The notes below the pieces were generated by a model that saw only the letters and a program-made list of their open reading frames with translations, ran no database searches and was not told the origin of the DNA. Of a stretch of DNA of 64,000 bases, positions 38,280 through 45,925 are shown piece by piece. The position numbers were made by a program, and so were the translations under genes. The number at the start of each line of letters is the position of its first letter. Position 1 is the first letter of the stretch. The DNA comes from Bacteroidota bacterium (GTDB lineage: Bacteria; Bacteroidota; Bacteroidia; Bacteroidales; Prolixibacteraceae): the NCBI GenBank assembly GCA_030698405.1, contig JAUYMU010000137.1:1-64000 (forward strand). The letters run 5' to 3'.

Positions 38280-38739
38280 AAAGATAAAGCGGAAGAAAGT
38301 GACCGTTTGAAATCGGCATTTCTGGCCAATATGAGCCACGAAATAAGAACGCCCATGAACGGAATCCTTGGTTTTGCCGAGCTGCTAAAAGAACCTGAAC
38401 TTACCGGCGAATTGCAGCATGAATACATTGACATCATACAGAAAAGTGGCACACGAATGATGAATATCATCAGCGATATCATGAGCATCTCGAAAATTGA
38501 ATCGGGACACATGGGAATTTCCTTGTCAGAAGTGAATATAAATGAACAAATGAAAGAATTATACACTTTCTTCAAGCCTGAAGTCGAACAGAAAGGATTA
38601 CAGATTTTCCTGAAAAACAACCTGGAATCAGAAGAAACCATCGTTAAAACCGACCGGGATAAAGTGTATGCCATTTTGACCAACCTGATTAAAAATGCCA
38701 TTAAATTCACCAACAAAGGTTCGATAGAATTTGGATATG

Positions 38740-38784
38740 GTTCGACAGGCTCACCATCCGGTTCGGTCAGTGAGCCTGTCGAAC
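38740..38784. repeat. 45-bp palindromic element inserted in frame in a kinase
   Basis: GTTCGACAGGCTCAC (38740-38754) and its perfect complement GTGAGCCTGTCGAAC (38770-38784) around a 15-bp centre. It adds exactly 15 codons (GSTGSPSGSVSEPVE) between the strands IEFGY and LEFYVKDTG of HATPase_c. Confidence 0.9.
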
Positions 38785-39066
38785 TGGAATTTTACGTGAA
38801 AGATACAGGCATCGGGATTGATCCTCAAAAAATAGAAACGATTTTTGAAAGGTTCAGGAAGGCAATGAAACACTGAACAAAAAATATGAAGGAGCAGGTC
38901 TTGGATTATCCATATCGAAGGCTTTTGTTGAAATGCTTGGCGGAAAAATATGGGTAGAAAAAGATCCTGAACTGTTGGTTACAAGGAACAAACGGGATGG
39001 AACAGGCACCACCATTTGTTTTACAATTCCATATCACACTTAGCAAAAAGTAAAAATCAGACAAGG

Positions 39067-39131
39067 TGTGAATCATGTAACTTTTCGCCGGAATTGTGTA
39101 ACGCTTATCGAGTTAGCAATGATGATCTTTG
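39067..39131 (+). promoter_or_regulatory. shared stress element B
   Basis: GAATCATGTAAC (39070-39081) and GAATTGTGTAAC (39091-39102), period 21 bp, then 26 bp to TTTG at 39128-39131. A palindrome GTGAA-N6-TTCAC (39136-39151) follows at the likely transcript start. Confidence 0.9.
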
Positions 39132-39169
39132 TAAGGTGAAAATTAATTCACAAATTAAATTTATCTAAA

Positions 39170-39496
39170 ATGAAAAAATTAACTCTTGGCTTAATGACTG
39201 GTTGCATGTTGCTATTATGCAATCCAACCTTATTGAAAGCAGAAACAGAAACTGCAACAACTGCAACAACAGTAACTGCAACAGCTAAATCAGCAGAGAT
39301 CTCTAAAATGGAAATCAGGTTAAATGAAATCAAGGAGATGGATATGAAAACACTGAATTCGGCAGAAAAGAAAGAATTACGCAAAGAAGTTCGCACAATA
39401 AAGAGCGACATCAAGGCAGTAAACAATGGTGGTGGAGTTTATATTTCTGTTGGAGCTGCAATTCTTATCGTTCTTTTATTAATCCTTTTATTATAA
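39170..39496 (+). CDS. exported C-tail-anchored small protein, paralogue 1
   Basis: A 108-residue protein with a signal peptide (MKKLTLGLMTGCMLLLCNPTLLKAE), a Thr/Ala-rich linker, a charged helix (EIKEMDMKTLNSAEKKELRKEV) and a C-terminal membrane anchor (GGGVYISVGAAILIVLLLILLL read as one hydrophobic tail). It shares this plan, and the AEK-ELRKE and GG-YIS-G motifs, with the protein at 48222. Both are first genes behind a shared stress element. Function unknown; the family looks like an envelope-stress component. Confidence 0.75.
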   Translation: MKKLTLGLMTGCMLLLCNPTLLKAETETATTATTVTATAKSAEISKMEIRLNEIKEMDMKTLNSAEKKELRKEVRTIKSDIKAVNNGGGVYISVGAAILIVLLLILLL

Positions 39497-39502
39497 GATA
39501 TC

Positions 39503-39661
39503 ATGGGAAATTTACTTTATGTCATCGCAGTCATATTAATTATTTTATGGCTCATCGGATTTGTTGGGGTTGGATATAGTGGAGGCATCATACATGTGTT
39601 GCTGGTAATTGCAATAATTGCAGTAATTCTCAGAGTTATTCAGGGAAGAAGGATACTTTAA
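39503..39661 (+). CDS. lmo0937-family small membrane protein
   Basis: A 52-residue protein, MGNLLYVIAVILIILWLIGF followed by VGVGYSGGIIHVLLVIAIIA and a basic end RVIQGRRIL. Two membrane segments separated by a Gly-rich turn match the lmo0937 family of stress-associated membrane peptides. It starts 6 bp after the stop of the upstream gene and belongs to the five-gene unit controlled by element B. Confidence 0.85.
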   Translation: MGNLLYVIAVILIILWLIGFVGVGYSGGIIHVLLVIAIIAVILRVIQGRRIL

Positions 39662-39670
39662 AAAATAAAA

Positions 39671-39880
39671 ATGAAAACAATTGGAATTGTCCTTATAGGA
39701 CTTGGAATCCTTATGATGGTATATACCGGATTCAATTATGTGACCAAGGAGAAGGTGGTTGATTTAGGCCCGATTCAAATCAATGCTGAAAAGAACCACC
39801 CAGTACAATGGTCGCCAATAGTTGGTTTGGTGCTTATCGTTGGGGGCATTGTTGTTGTTGCTGTTGATAAGAAAAAGTAG
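39671..39880 (+). CDS. two-segment small membrane protein
   Basis: A 69-residue protein: membrane segment MKTIGIVLIGLGILMMVYTG, a short extracytoplasmic loop (KEKVVDLGPIQINAEKNHPV) and a second segment (PIVGLVLIVGGIVVVAV) with a basic tail. The loop motif resembles DUF3185-like proteins that occur with stress genes. Third gene of the unit, 9 bp after the previous stop. Confidence 0.7.
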   Translation: MKTIGIVLIGLGILMMVYTGFNYVTKEKVVDLGPIQINAEKNHPVQWSPIVGLVLIVGGIVVVAVDKKK

Positions 39881-39916
39881 AATTACCATTGAGCTTAACT
39901 TTTAAATTAATCTATT

Positions 39917-40102
39917 ATGCCACTATTATCCATTTTAATTGCAATAATTGTCGTAGGTGTTCTTTTATGGATCATCAATACATTCATCCCAATGGACCGC
40001 AAGATCAAACAGATCTTCAACATTGTGGTGGTGATCGCTCTAATTATCTGGCTTCTCAAGGTTTTTGGCCTGTTCACTTACCTGACGAATGTTAGCATTT
40101 AA
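39917..40102 (+). CDS. Thivi_2564-family membrane protein
   Basis: A 61-residue protein with two membrane segments (PLLSILIAIIVVGVLLWIIN and FNIVVVIALIIWLLKVFGLF) and the linking motif PMDRKIKQIFN, characteristic of the Thivi_2564 family. Function unknown. Fourth gene of the unit. Confidence 0.8.
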   Translation: MPLLSILIAIIVVGVLLWIINTFIPMDRKIKQIFNIVVVIALIIWLLKVFGLFTYLTNVSI

Positions 40103-40135
40103 TTAGGTTTCACTCCACTCAAAAAATTAAAAATT

Positions 40136-40330
40136 ATGAATCTAAAAAGAATCTTTGGGGCAGTACTAACTGTACTCGGAATTGTTGGCCTTATTTATGC
40201 CGCAGTATTATTTGTAAATGGTGCAGGTGATACGAAGGATTTTAAGGCGCTGGCTATTTATGGAATACTAGGTTTTGTATTCTTCATAGCAGGTATCAGC
40301 CTGGTGCGCACCACAAAAGATGAATCATAG
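40136..40330 (+). CDS. two-segment small membrane protein
   Basis: A 64-residue protein: MNLKRIFGAVLTVLGIVGLI, a loop (FVNGAGDTKDFKALAIYG) and a second segment (ILGFVFFIAGISLV) with an acidic tail. The plan is shared with small stress-linked membrane proteins of Bacteroidota. Last gene of the element B unit; the terminator is 78 bp beyond. Confidence 0.7.
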   Translation: MNLKRIFGAVLTVLGIVGLIYAAVLFVNGAGDTKDFKALAIYGILGFVFFIAGISLVRTTKDES

Positions 40331-40407
40331 AAGTCTCTGTTTTATTTAGCTTTTATTATCAATCTGATAAAATAATTGCTAAATATTTAAATAGATGCTC
40401 TGGTCAA

Positions 40408-40446
40408 TATAAAAGCCGGCTACTTTTTTTGGAGCTGGCTTTTATG
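40408..40446 (+). terminator. terminator of the small membrane protein operon
   Basis: ATAAAAGCCGGCT and AGCTGGCTTTTAT form a stem; the loop contains a T-run. Confidence 0.8.
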
Positions 40447-40569
40447 TGTTAACATACGAGCCTATTTTGGACCAAAACTCAGAATATTGCAGATAAACCC
40501 CCGGTACAACTCCATAAACACTACTTTAGCAGTTCAAATTACAACAGTATAATCAAAAAACTGAAACTC

Positions 40570-42174
40570 ATGCTAGTAACCATTACCAGAAAAAAATATA
40601 CATTTTCTCCTGATTCCAGCCGGGTAATTGCCCGTTTTCTTTACCTTGACGACGAAAGATCTGCAAACATTATCAGGAAAGTATTGGCCATGCCCGAAAA
40701 GGAAGTAAACCTTGCCATGAGCCAGGTACTGAGAGGTTTTTCGCGCCGTCACCGTAATATTTCGAAAATATTTGAAAAACATTTTGACAGGCTTGCCCCT
40801 ATTTTTGATAAAATAGAAGTGAATGAAGAAGATCTCAGTATGCCTCAGAAATCGTTGATAGGCTCGTATTTCACATTGGAATATTCAATTGAATCGGCTG
40901 CTTTCTTTAATCCATCAATTGTTGAACATCCCGATCAGTCAGAATTAAGGTCAGATGAGAAAAGGGTCATTTTCAGTTTTCGGGCAACCGGTGAAGGACA
41001 TATTTCGTCCGTTGTTTTCCGTTCAGGAATACTCGACAAGCACAATAACCTGACGATAGAACCTGTTGGGAAAATGCTGGCCGAAGCAGATAAAATTATA
41101 CGCAATACTTACAATAAAAAAAAATTTCGGAAGAAACTGGATGGAATGCAAGACCACGGAACTGTTATTCCACCTGCTGTTGTTGATAATATTGATGAAA
41201 TACAAGATCCTGAAAATATGATCCCTTCGGGTATCCTTGAAAACCATGAAAAAACGATTGAGAAGGGAAATGTCATTTCTCCGGACTTTATCCTGGATAA
41301 GTTAGGTGACAGCTTTACCTATGGTGAATTGATGAAAAACCTTGAAAAAGCAGTAAAGGATCCGGATCTTACCGAGGATCAGATAAAAATTATCAATCAA
41401 ATGATGTGGCTGGCTTCATCGCACTATGAGATTCATTTCTCTATTGATTCGTCTATTTCAGAAAGGGTTATTTTCCCCATTTCAGCAACCGAGCAAAGAG
41501 GGATAGAAGATGCCCGTTTCGTTAAATTTACTGATGACGATGGCGAAATTACTTATTATGCCACCTATACGGCTTTCGATGGAATGACTATTCTTCCGAA
41601 GTTAATCAGCACAAAAGACTTTTATGATTTTAAGGTATTGCCGATTAATGGCGAGATTGCCCGGAACAAGGGTATGGCTCTGTTTCCCCGGAAAATAAAC
41701 GGAAAATACGCCATGCTTTGCCGAATTGACGGCGTAAATAATTACATCGCTTATTCCGACAGTATCAATATCTGGCGCGAAGCAAAAATAATAATGGAAC
41801 CCAAATACTCCTGGGAACTGGTGCAGGTTGGCAATTCCGGTTCACCAATCGAGACAAAAGACGGCTGGCTGGTTATTACACACGCCGTAGGATCGATGAG
41901 AGAATATACTTTGGGCGCGGCATTGTACGAACTTGATAATCCGGAGAAAGAAATTGGAAGGCTGAGTAGTCCGCTGATGGTTCCCAACGAAGAAGAACGT
42001 GAAGGTTATGTGCCAAACGTAATTTATTCGTGTGGTTCGATGATCCATAATGACGACCTTATTATCCCTTATGCCATGTCTGATCATGCATCAACTTATG
42101 CAACCGTTAATCTTAAGGAACTGCTCGATGTATTAAAAGCCTCCGGAAACAAAAAGGAAGAAGACAATGTGTGA
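40570..42174 (+). CDS. GH130-type glycoside phosphorylase/hydrolase
   Basis: A 534-residue protein. The C-terminal 350 residues have the five-bladed propeller signatures of GH130: EQRGIEDARFVKFTDDDGE, YATYTAFDG, NKGMALFPRKINGKYAMLCR, GSGSP-like VGNSGSPIETKDGWLVITHAV and YVPNVIYSCGSMIHNDDLIIPY. Most GH130 enzymes act on beta-1,2- or beta-1,4-mannosides using phosphate. The N-terminal 190 residues are helical and typical of the longer GH130 subgroup. The GT4 fusion at 45922 is a frequent partner, suggesting mannan-like oligosaccharide turnover. The stop codon TGA lies inside element C. Confidence 0.88.
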   Translation: MLVTITRKKYTFSPDSSRVIARFLYLDDERSANIIRKVLAMPEKEVNLAMSQVLRGFSRRHRNISKIFEKHFDRLAPIFDKIEVNEEDLSMPQKSLIGSYFTLEYSIESAAFFNPSIVEHPDQSELRSDEKRVIFSFRATGEGHISSVVFRSGILDKHNNLTIEPVGKMLAEADKIIRNTYNKKKFRKKLDGMQDHGTVIPPAVVDNIDEIQDPENMIPSGILENHEKTIEKGNVISPDFILDKLGDSFTYGELMKNLEKAVKDPDLTEDQIKIINQMMWLASSHYEIHFSIDSSISERVIFPISATEQRGIEDARFVKFTDDDGEITYYATYTAFDGMTILPKLISTKDFYDFKVLPINGEIARNKGMALFPRKINGKYAMLCRIDGVNNYIAYSDSINIWREAKIIMEPKYSWELVQVGNSGSPIETKDGWLVITHAVGSMREYTLGAALYELDNPEKEIGRLSSPLMVPNEEEREGYVPNVIYSCGSMIHNDDLIIPYAMSDHASTYATVNLKELLDVLKASGNKKEEDNV

Positions 42175-42234
42175 ATGATGTAATTAATTTCAAAAATTGT
42201 ATAAGGTTTTTCTGATGTTAGATCTTCAAATTTG
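42170..42234 (+). promoter_or_regulatory. shared stress element C, overlapping the GH130 stop
   Basis: GAATGATGTAAT (ATGTAA 42178-42183) and AAATTGTATAAG (GTATAA 42199-42204), period 21, then 26 bp to TTTG at 42231-42234. The GH130 stop TGA (42172-42174) is part of the element. Confidence 0.85.
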
Positions 42235-42235
42235 T

Positions 42236-42259
42236 AGTGGTGAAAATGTTTTCACCACT
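42236..42259 (+). promoter_or_regulatory. perfect palindrome at the CsbD transcript start
   Basis: AGTGGTGAAAA and TTTTCACCACT separated by TG: an 11-bp perfect stem 1 bp after the TTTG box and 14 bp before the csbD-like ATG. Shorter versions lie at the same place in elements B and D. It could be a 5' mRNA stabiliser or a repressor site. Confidence 0.7.
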
Positions 42260-42273
42260 ATAATTTTAACGAG

Positions 42274-42459
42274 ATGAACCAAACTGAAGCAAAAGGAAAT
42301 CTGACAGAGCAGAAAGGTAAACTCAAACAGAAATTTGCAGGTTTAGTAAATGACGACCGGTTGTTTGCTGAAGGCAAGAATGACGAAGTATTCGGAAAAC
42401 ATCAGGTCGGACTTGGCCAGCTGAAAGAAAAACTGAAGAAAATTACTTCATCACTTTAG
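42274..42459 (+). CDS. CsbD-family stress protein 1
   Basis: A 61-residue soluble protein (MNQTEAKGNLTEQKGKLKQK, then FAGLVNDDRLFAEGKNDEVF) that fits the CsbD family: N-terminal GK/KGKLKQKF helix, then an E-G-K turn and a C-terminal helix. CsbD proteins are general-stress markers (sigma-B controlled in Bacillus) of unknown biochemical role. Single-gene unit behind element C. Confidence 0.85.
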   Translation: MNQTEAKGNLTEQKGKLKQKFAGLVNDDRLFAEGKNDEVFGKHQVGLGQLKEKLKKITSSL

Positions 42460-42586
42460 TATTCGCCCAACGAAATTCCTGTAATACCTTTCAATCTAAA
42501 ATCATACTTCAAAGATTATTCAGACTGTAATAAAAGCAGGAATAGGTAAAAAACATAAAGAAAAAGGTGATTCAAACCCTCCATTC

Positions 42587-42651
42587 TGTGAATGATGTAA
42601 CTTTTTCCCGGAATTGTGTAACGCTTTTCAGTCAACAGAACCTCACCTTTG
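42587..42651 (+). promoter_or_regulatory. shared stress element D
   Basis: GAATGATGTAAC (ATGTAA 42595-42600) and GAATTGTGTAAC (GTGTAA 42616-42621), period 21, then 26 bp to TTTG at 42648-42651. A palindrome GTGAAA-N4-TTTCAC lies at 42656-42671. Confidence 0.9.
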
Positions 42652-42688
42652 TAACGTGAAAATTATTTCACCTCCTGATTTAAATGTT

Positions 42689-42874
42689 ATGACAGATTCC
42701 GAAGTAAAGTCAAACTGGAACACAATGAAAACCAAACTGCACCAGAAATTTACTGGTCTAAATAAAAATGAAAAGATGCTACTGAAAGACAAGAAAGATG
42801 AAGTGATTACAAGACTGCAGATTAAACTTGGTATTTCAAAAGAAGATTTACAAGAAATTATTGCAGGACTTTAA
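42689..42874 (+). CDS. CsbD-like stress protein 2
   Basis: A 61-residue protein; the start at 42689 (MTDSEVKSNWNTMKTKLHQK) is chosen because the in-frame ATG at 42614 lies inside the promoter element. It resembles the first CsbD copy in length and in the blocks K-KLKQKF-GL / KTKLHQKFTGL and KDEV, but has an acidic C-terminus (ISKEDLQEIIAGL). Likely first gene of a unit with 42935 and 43426. Confidence 0.8.
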   Translation: MTDSEVKSNWNTMKTKLHQKFTGLNKNEKMLLKDKKDEVITRLQIKLGISKEDLQEIIAGL

Positions 42875-42934
42875 AAATCAGATAAAACTAATCATTAATA
42901 GAATTACTCTTTTTCTCACTTTAACTCAATCAAA

Positions 42935-43384
42935 ATGAAAACATTAAAAATGAATGCCTTTACAAAAAGATTTCTCTTAGGAATTCTTACACTTATGTTG
43001 CTGTTTTCTGTTGAATCGCAAGCAAAAAAATACAAATTTTTAACTTCATCGGTCGTACCGGCTGCACGAGGTTTTGCACAAATAACCCGCGACAACAACC
43101 GGAATTACGTTATCAAAATGAAGATATCAAATCTGGCAGAAGTACAGCGATTGGATCCCTCAAAACTATCCTATGTTGTCTGGATGGTTACCGACCGTGA
43201 AGAAACAAAAAACATCGGGCAGGTAGATAGTTCTACGAAGTTCATGTCGAAAAAATTGAAAGCATCGTTCAAAACAGTATCGTCGTTTACACCAGCACAA
43301 ATATTTATAACAACGGAAGATGATGCAAGTGTTCGGTATCCAAGCTCACAGGTTGTATTAACCACAAACAGGTTCACAAATTAA
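42935..43384 (+). CDS. exported protein of unknown function
   Basis: A 149-residue protein with a signal peptide (about residues 1-30, ending SVESQAKK) and a compact beta domain with motifs SSVVPAARGFAQI, NYVIKMKISNLAEV, LSYVVWMVTDR and PAQIFITTEDD. The pattern recalls anti-sigma-factor C-terminal domains of the RskA type, but this is a weak resemblance. Start could also be the Met at 42950. Co-oriented between CsbD and YtxH genes. Confidence 0.6.
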   Translation: MKTLKMNAFTKRFLLGILTLMLLFSVESQAKKYKFLTSSVVPAARGFAQITRDNNRNYVIKMKISNLAEVQRLDPSKLSYVVWMVTDREETKNIGQVDSSTKFMSKKLKASFKTVSSFTPAQIFITTEDDASVRYPSSQVVLTTNRFTN

Positions 43385-43425
43385 TTTTAATCATCACATT
43401 ATAAATCAACATTAAAACAAAAGTT

Positions 43426-43680
43426 ATGAATTCAGGAAAAGTATTGTTAAGTGTATTGGCTGGCGCAGCCGCCGGTGCATTGGTAGGCGTTTTGTTCGCA
43501 CCACACAGAGGTAAGGTTACCCGCAAAAAAATAGCAAGACAAAGTGGAGCTTACGCTGACTCCGTGAAAGAAAAATTGAGCGAGATAGTTGACAACATCA
43601 CCGAAAAATTAGAAAAAGTAAAAGGTGAAGTTACCGAATATGCCGATCAAAAAATGCACAAAACAGAAAACCTTAAATAA
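43426..43680 (+). CDS. YtxH-domain protein
   Basis: An 84-residue protein with one Gly/Ala-rich membrane segment (VLLSVLAGAAAGALVGVLFAP), the diagnostic APHRGK motif, and a charged helix (VKEKLSEIVDNITEKLEKVK). YtxH-type proteins are general-stress markers, probably anchored in the inner membrane with a cytoplasmic coiled coil. Follows the exported protein by 41 bp. Confidence 0.9.
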   Translation: MNSGKVLLSVLAGAAAGALVGVLFAPHRGKVTRKKIARQSGAYADSVKEKLSEIVDNITEKLEKVKGEVTEYADQKMHKTENLK

Positions 43681-43777
43681 GGAAATTCAAATTGAAATGT
43701 TACGAAAGTAATATTTGCAATGAACCTGCTTCGGAAAATTTTAACGTGAAGATTTTCATCTGTTTATAATTTGATTC

Positions 43778-43850
43778 TTAATTGTCAGATGGAACTCGCC
43801 AATAATCATTCTCTTGTGTCCCGATATATCGGGATGGCTCGTTTCACGTT
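43778..43850. repeat. dispersed intergenic repeat, related to 22831-22915
   Basis: Shares TTAATTGTCAGATGGAAC-type start, CGCCA, CTCTTGTGT, a CCCGATATATCGGG hairpin and ATGGCTCGTTTCA with the 22.8-kb copy. The 392-bp gap 43681-44072 holds this repeat and no convincing gene; an open frame from 43771 to 44046 crosses it and is rejected. Confidence 0.6.
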
Positions 43851-44072
43851 CATAGTTTCCGGAGCGGATTCAATTTTTCAAAAAAATAAACCCGGCAATA
43901 TGAAAGATATTTCCTTGAGACCTATATTTTCATTGAGAAAGTTTAACCGATCTCACAAAGGTACTTTGATTGTTATCAACATTTTAACCTCTATTGATTT
44001 GGGTAAAAACAGGAAAGTAATTCTTCCGGATCAAATGATCAAATGACATTTAAACAACAGAAGACAATAGCC

Positions 44073-44414
44073 ATGGAAGACAATACAAATTTATTTGAAA
44101 CACTGTTTGCAAGTGCAACCGATTACAGCAAAACAGGCTTTGAGCTTATAAAACTCAAAGCGCTCGATAAATTTTCAGAGGTGGTTTCTTCTCTGATTTC
44201 CCATTATATTGTATTGATTGTAATTGCTTCGTTCACCCTTTTTGTATCGCTGGGACTGGCCTATTGGCTCGGCGAAATCCTCGGAAAAATCTATTTCGGA
44301 TTCTTTGCGGTTGCAGTTCTTTATGGCATTTCAGGGCTTGTTATAAACTTCCTTTTCCATAAAACAATCAAAAGAATTGTTGCTGATTATCTCATTAAAA
44401 AGGTGCTTAAATAA
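44073..44414 (+). CDS. phage-holin-family-like membrane protein
   Basis: A 113-residue protein; start at 44073 (MEDNTNLFETLFASATDY), as the upstream start at 44043 overlaps nothing conserved. Two membrane segments (YIVLIVIASFTLFVSLGLAY and IYFGFFAVAVLYGISGLVIN) after an amphipathic N-terminus (KTGFELIKLKALDKFSEV), and a basic tail. The plan is that of the YqjE/holin-3_6 type, common in stress operons. First gene of a four-gene unit ending at 48141. Confidence 0.75.
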   Translation: MEDNTNLFETLFASATDYSKTGFELIKLKALDKFSEVVSSLISHYIVLIVIASFTLFVSLGLAYWLGEILGKIYFGFFAVAVLYGISGLVINFLFHKTIKRIVADYLIKKVLK

Positions 44415-44420
44415 AACAAC

Positions 44421-44819
44421 ATGGAAAACATCACAACCTCTGCCGGATTAAAAAATGCAATTCAAAGGCTGAAATTTCAGCAAGTAGAAAACGGCCAGCG
44501 TTTGGAAGAAGATTTTTACAATGTTGTGGAGAGCTTAAAACCTGCCAACCTCATCAGAAATGCGATGGGTAACATATCTGCCAATCCCGGATTGATCGAC
44601 AATATTTTGGGCGGTGCCCTTGGGTTGGTTACAGGCTATCTTTCAAAAAAAATAGCCATAGGTGGTTCCGGCAATATCATCAAAAAACTTTTAGGGACTA
44701 TTTTACAGTTTGGGGTAACCAGCGTGGTTGCTACACACCCCCGGACTATTCGGGTAGTTGGTCAGTTTATTCTTCAAAAAATACTTCGCAAAAAAGAATA
44801 TAAAACTGAGATATCGTGA
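44421..44819 (+). CDS. small membrane-associated protein, YqjK-neighbourhood type
   Basis: A 132-residue protein with an N-terminal soluble helix pair (LKNAIQRLKFQQVENGQRLE) and a hydrophobic Gly-rich second half (GLIDNILGGALGLVTGYLSK, ILQFGVTSVVATHP) that may form a hairpin in the membrane. I recognise no named family. The gene lies 6 bp after the holin-like gene and its TGA overlaps the GTG start of the AI-2E permease. Confidence 0.65.
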   Translation: MENITTSAGLKNAIQRLKFQQVENGQRLEEDFYNVVESLKPANLIRNAMGNISANPGLIDNILGGALGLVTGYLSKKIAIGGSGNIIKKLLGTILQFGVTSVVATHPRTIRVVGQFILQKILRKKEYKTEIS

Positions 44820-45925
44820 CAGCTACCGGTAAAGAACTGCAACTTCCGTTTTATGCCAAGGCATCACTCATTTTAATCGGGTTGTATGTTCTTATCAACA
44901 TGTTATACATCGCGCAAGACATTATAGTGCCTCTTGTTTTTGCTGTAATTATTTCAATTGTTCTTCATCCGGTAGTAAATTTTTTTGTACGCAAGAAGAT
45001 AAACCGGATTGTTTCAATTGTAATTACCATATTCCTCACTTTTATAATCATTGGCTCAATTGCCACCCTGCTCATTTCGCAGGCAAGCCAGTTTAGTCAA
45101 TCATGGCCCATGCTGGTCGAAAAATTTACCGGCATACTCAACCAAACAGTTTCCGCTGCATCCGGCTATACCGATATAAGTCCGGAAGCGATCAATGAAT
45201 ACATTGACAAAGGCAAGGATGAAATGCTCAATGTAGGGAAAGCCGCAATTGGCGAAACACTCATAACCATCGGCGGAATCATATTGGTATTGCTTCTGGT
45301 TCCTGTATATGTCTTCATCATATTATTTTACCATTCGCTCCTGATTGAGTTTATTCACAAAGTATTCGGAAGAAGCGATCAAAGTCAGGTAAGCGCAATC
45401 GTTTCCGAAACGAAAACTGTTATTCAGCTATACCTTGTTGGTCTCATTATCGAAGCCGCAATAATTGCGGTTCTGAATTCTGTCGCACTGCTGGCACTTG
45501 GAATTGAATATGCCATCCTGATTGGAATTATTGGTGCATTGCTCAACGTCATTCCATACATTGGCGGCCTTGTTGCAGTCGCCTTGCCGATGATCGTCGC
45601 ACTTGCCACCAAATCTTCGGGCATGTATGCCGTTTACGTCTTAATCGTTTATTACATCATACAATTGATTGACAATAACTACATCGTTCCAATCATCGTT
45701 TCCTCAAAAGTAAAGATCAATGCACTGTTCTCAATTATTGTGGTTTTTGCCGGAAATGCCTTGTGGGGAATATCCGGCATGTTTCTGTCAATACCACTGC
45801 TTGCAATTATAAAACTCATTTTCGACCATATCGAACCGCTAAAACCCTGGGGATTTTTATTGGGTGACACCATGCCATCTTTACTAAAAATGAAACCATT
45901 TACCAGAAAAACTAAACTATCATGA
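44816..45925 (+). CDS. AI-2E-family transporter
   Basis: A 369-residue inner-membrane protein with about eight membrane segments and the family pattern: N-terminal pair (LILIGLYVLINMLY, IIVPLVFAVIISIVLHP), a soluble central region (SQFSQSWPMLVEKFTGIL) and a C-terminal set with GIIGALLNVIPYIGGLVAV, DNNYIVPIIVSSKVKINAL and GNALWGISGMFLSIPLLAI. Family members have been linked to quorum signal export, Na+/H+ antiport and polymer export; substrate unknown. GTG start overlaps the previous stop; the stop overlaps the next ATG. Confidence 0.9.
   Translation: MTATGKELQLPFYAKASLILIGLYVLINMLYIAQDIIVPLVFAVIISIVLHPVVNFFVRKKINRIVSIVITIFLTFIIIGSIATLLISQASQFSQSWPMLVEKFTGILNQTVSAASGYTDISPEAINEYIDKGKDEMLNVGKAAIGETLITIGGIILVLLLVPVYVFIILFYHSLLIEFIHKVFGRSDQSQVSAIVSETKTVIQLYLVGLIIEAAIIAVLNSVALLALGIEYAILIGIIGALLNVIPYIGGLVAVALPMIVALATKSSGMYAVYVLIVYYIIQLIDNNYIVPIIVSSKVKINALFSIIVVFAGNALWGISGMFLSIPLLAIIKLIFDHIEPLKPWGFLLGDTMPSLLKMKPFTRKTKLS

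Larger units (their letters stand above)
37188..39043 (+). pseudogene. REC-histidine kinase with 10-unit coiled-coil array, frameshifted
   Basis: Receiver (residues about 4-120, D57 in LILSDYNLPDYNG), ten 21-residue repeats (about 154-364), HisKA with H384 (ANMSHEIRTPMNG) and HATPase_c. The first frame stops at 38876 after IFERFRKAMKH. From 38861 the next frame encodes the missing end: GNETLNKKYEGAGLGLSIS, then MLGGKIWVEKD and TTICFTIPYHT, to a stop at 39041-39043. One base, probably the C of a CAA codon, is missing near 38859. The truncated product lacks the G2 box. A 45-bp palindromic element is inserted in frame at 38740. Its receiver is clearly paralogous to that of the upstream gene, so the pair arose by tandem duplication. 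Confidence 0.85.

Noticed and set aside
43685-43742. Possible element upstream of the holin-like unit, with TAACGTGAAG as in element D
   Set aside because: The half-sites are not recognisable; only the downstream palindrome-like part is similar.
43771-44046. Open frame of 91 codons before the holin-like gene
   Set aside because: It crosses a dispersed non-coding repeat, has no homology I can recognise and overlaps the next gene's leader.
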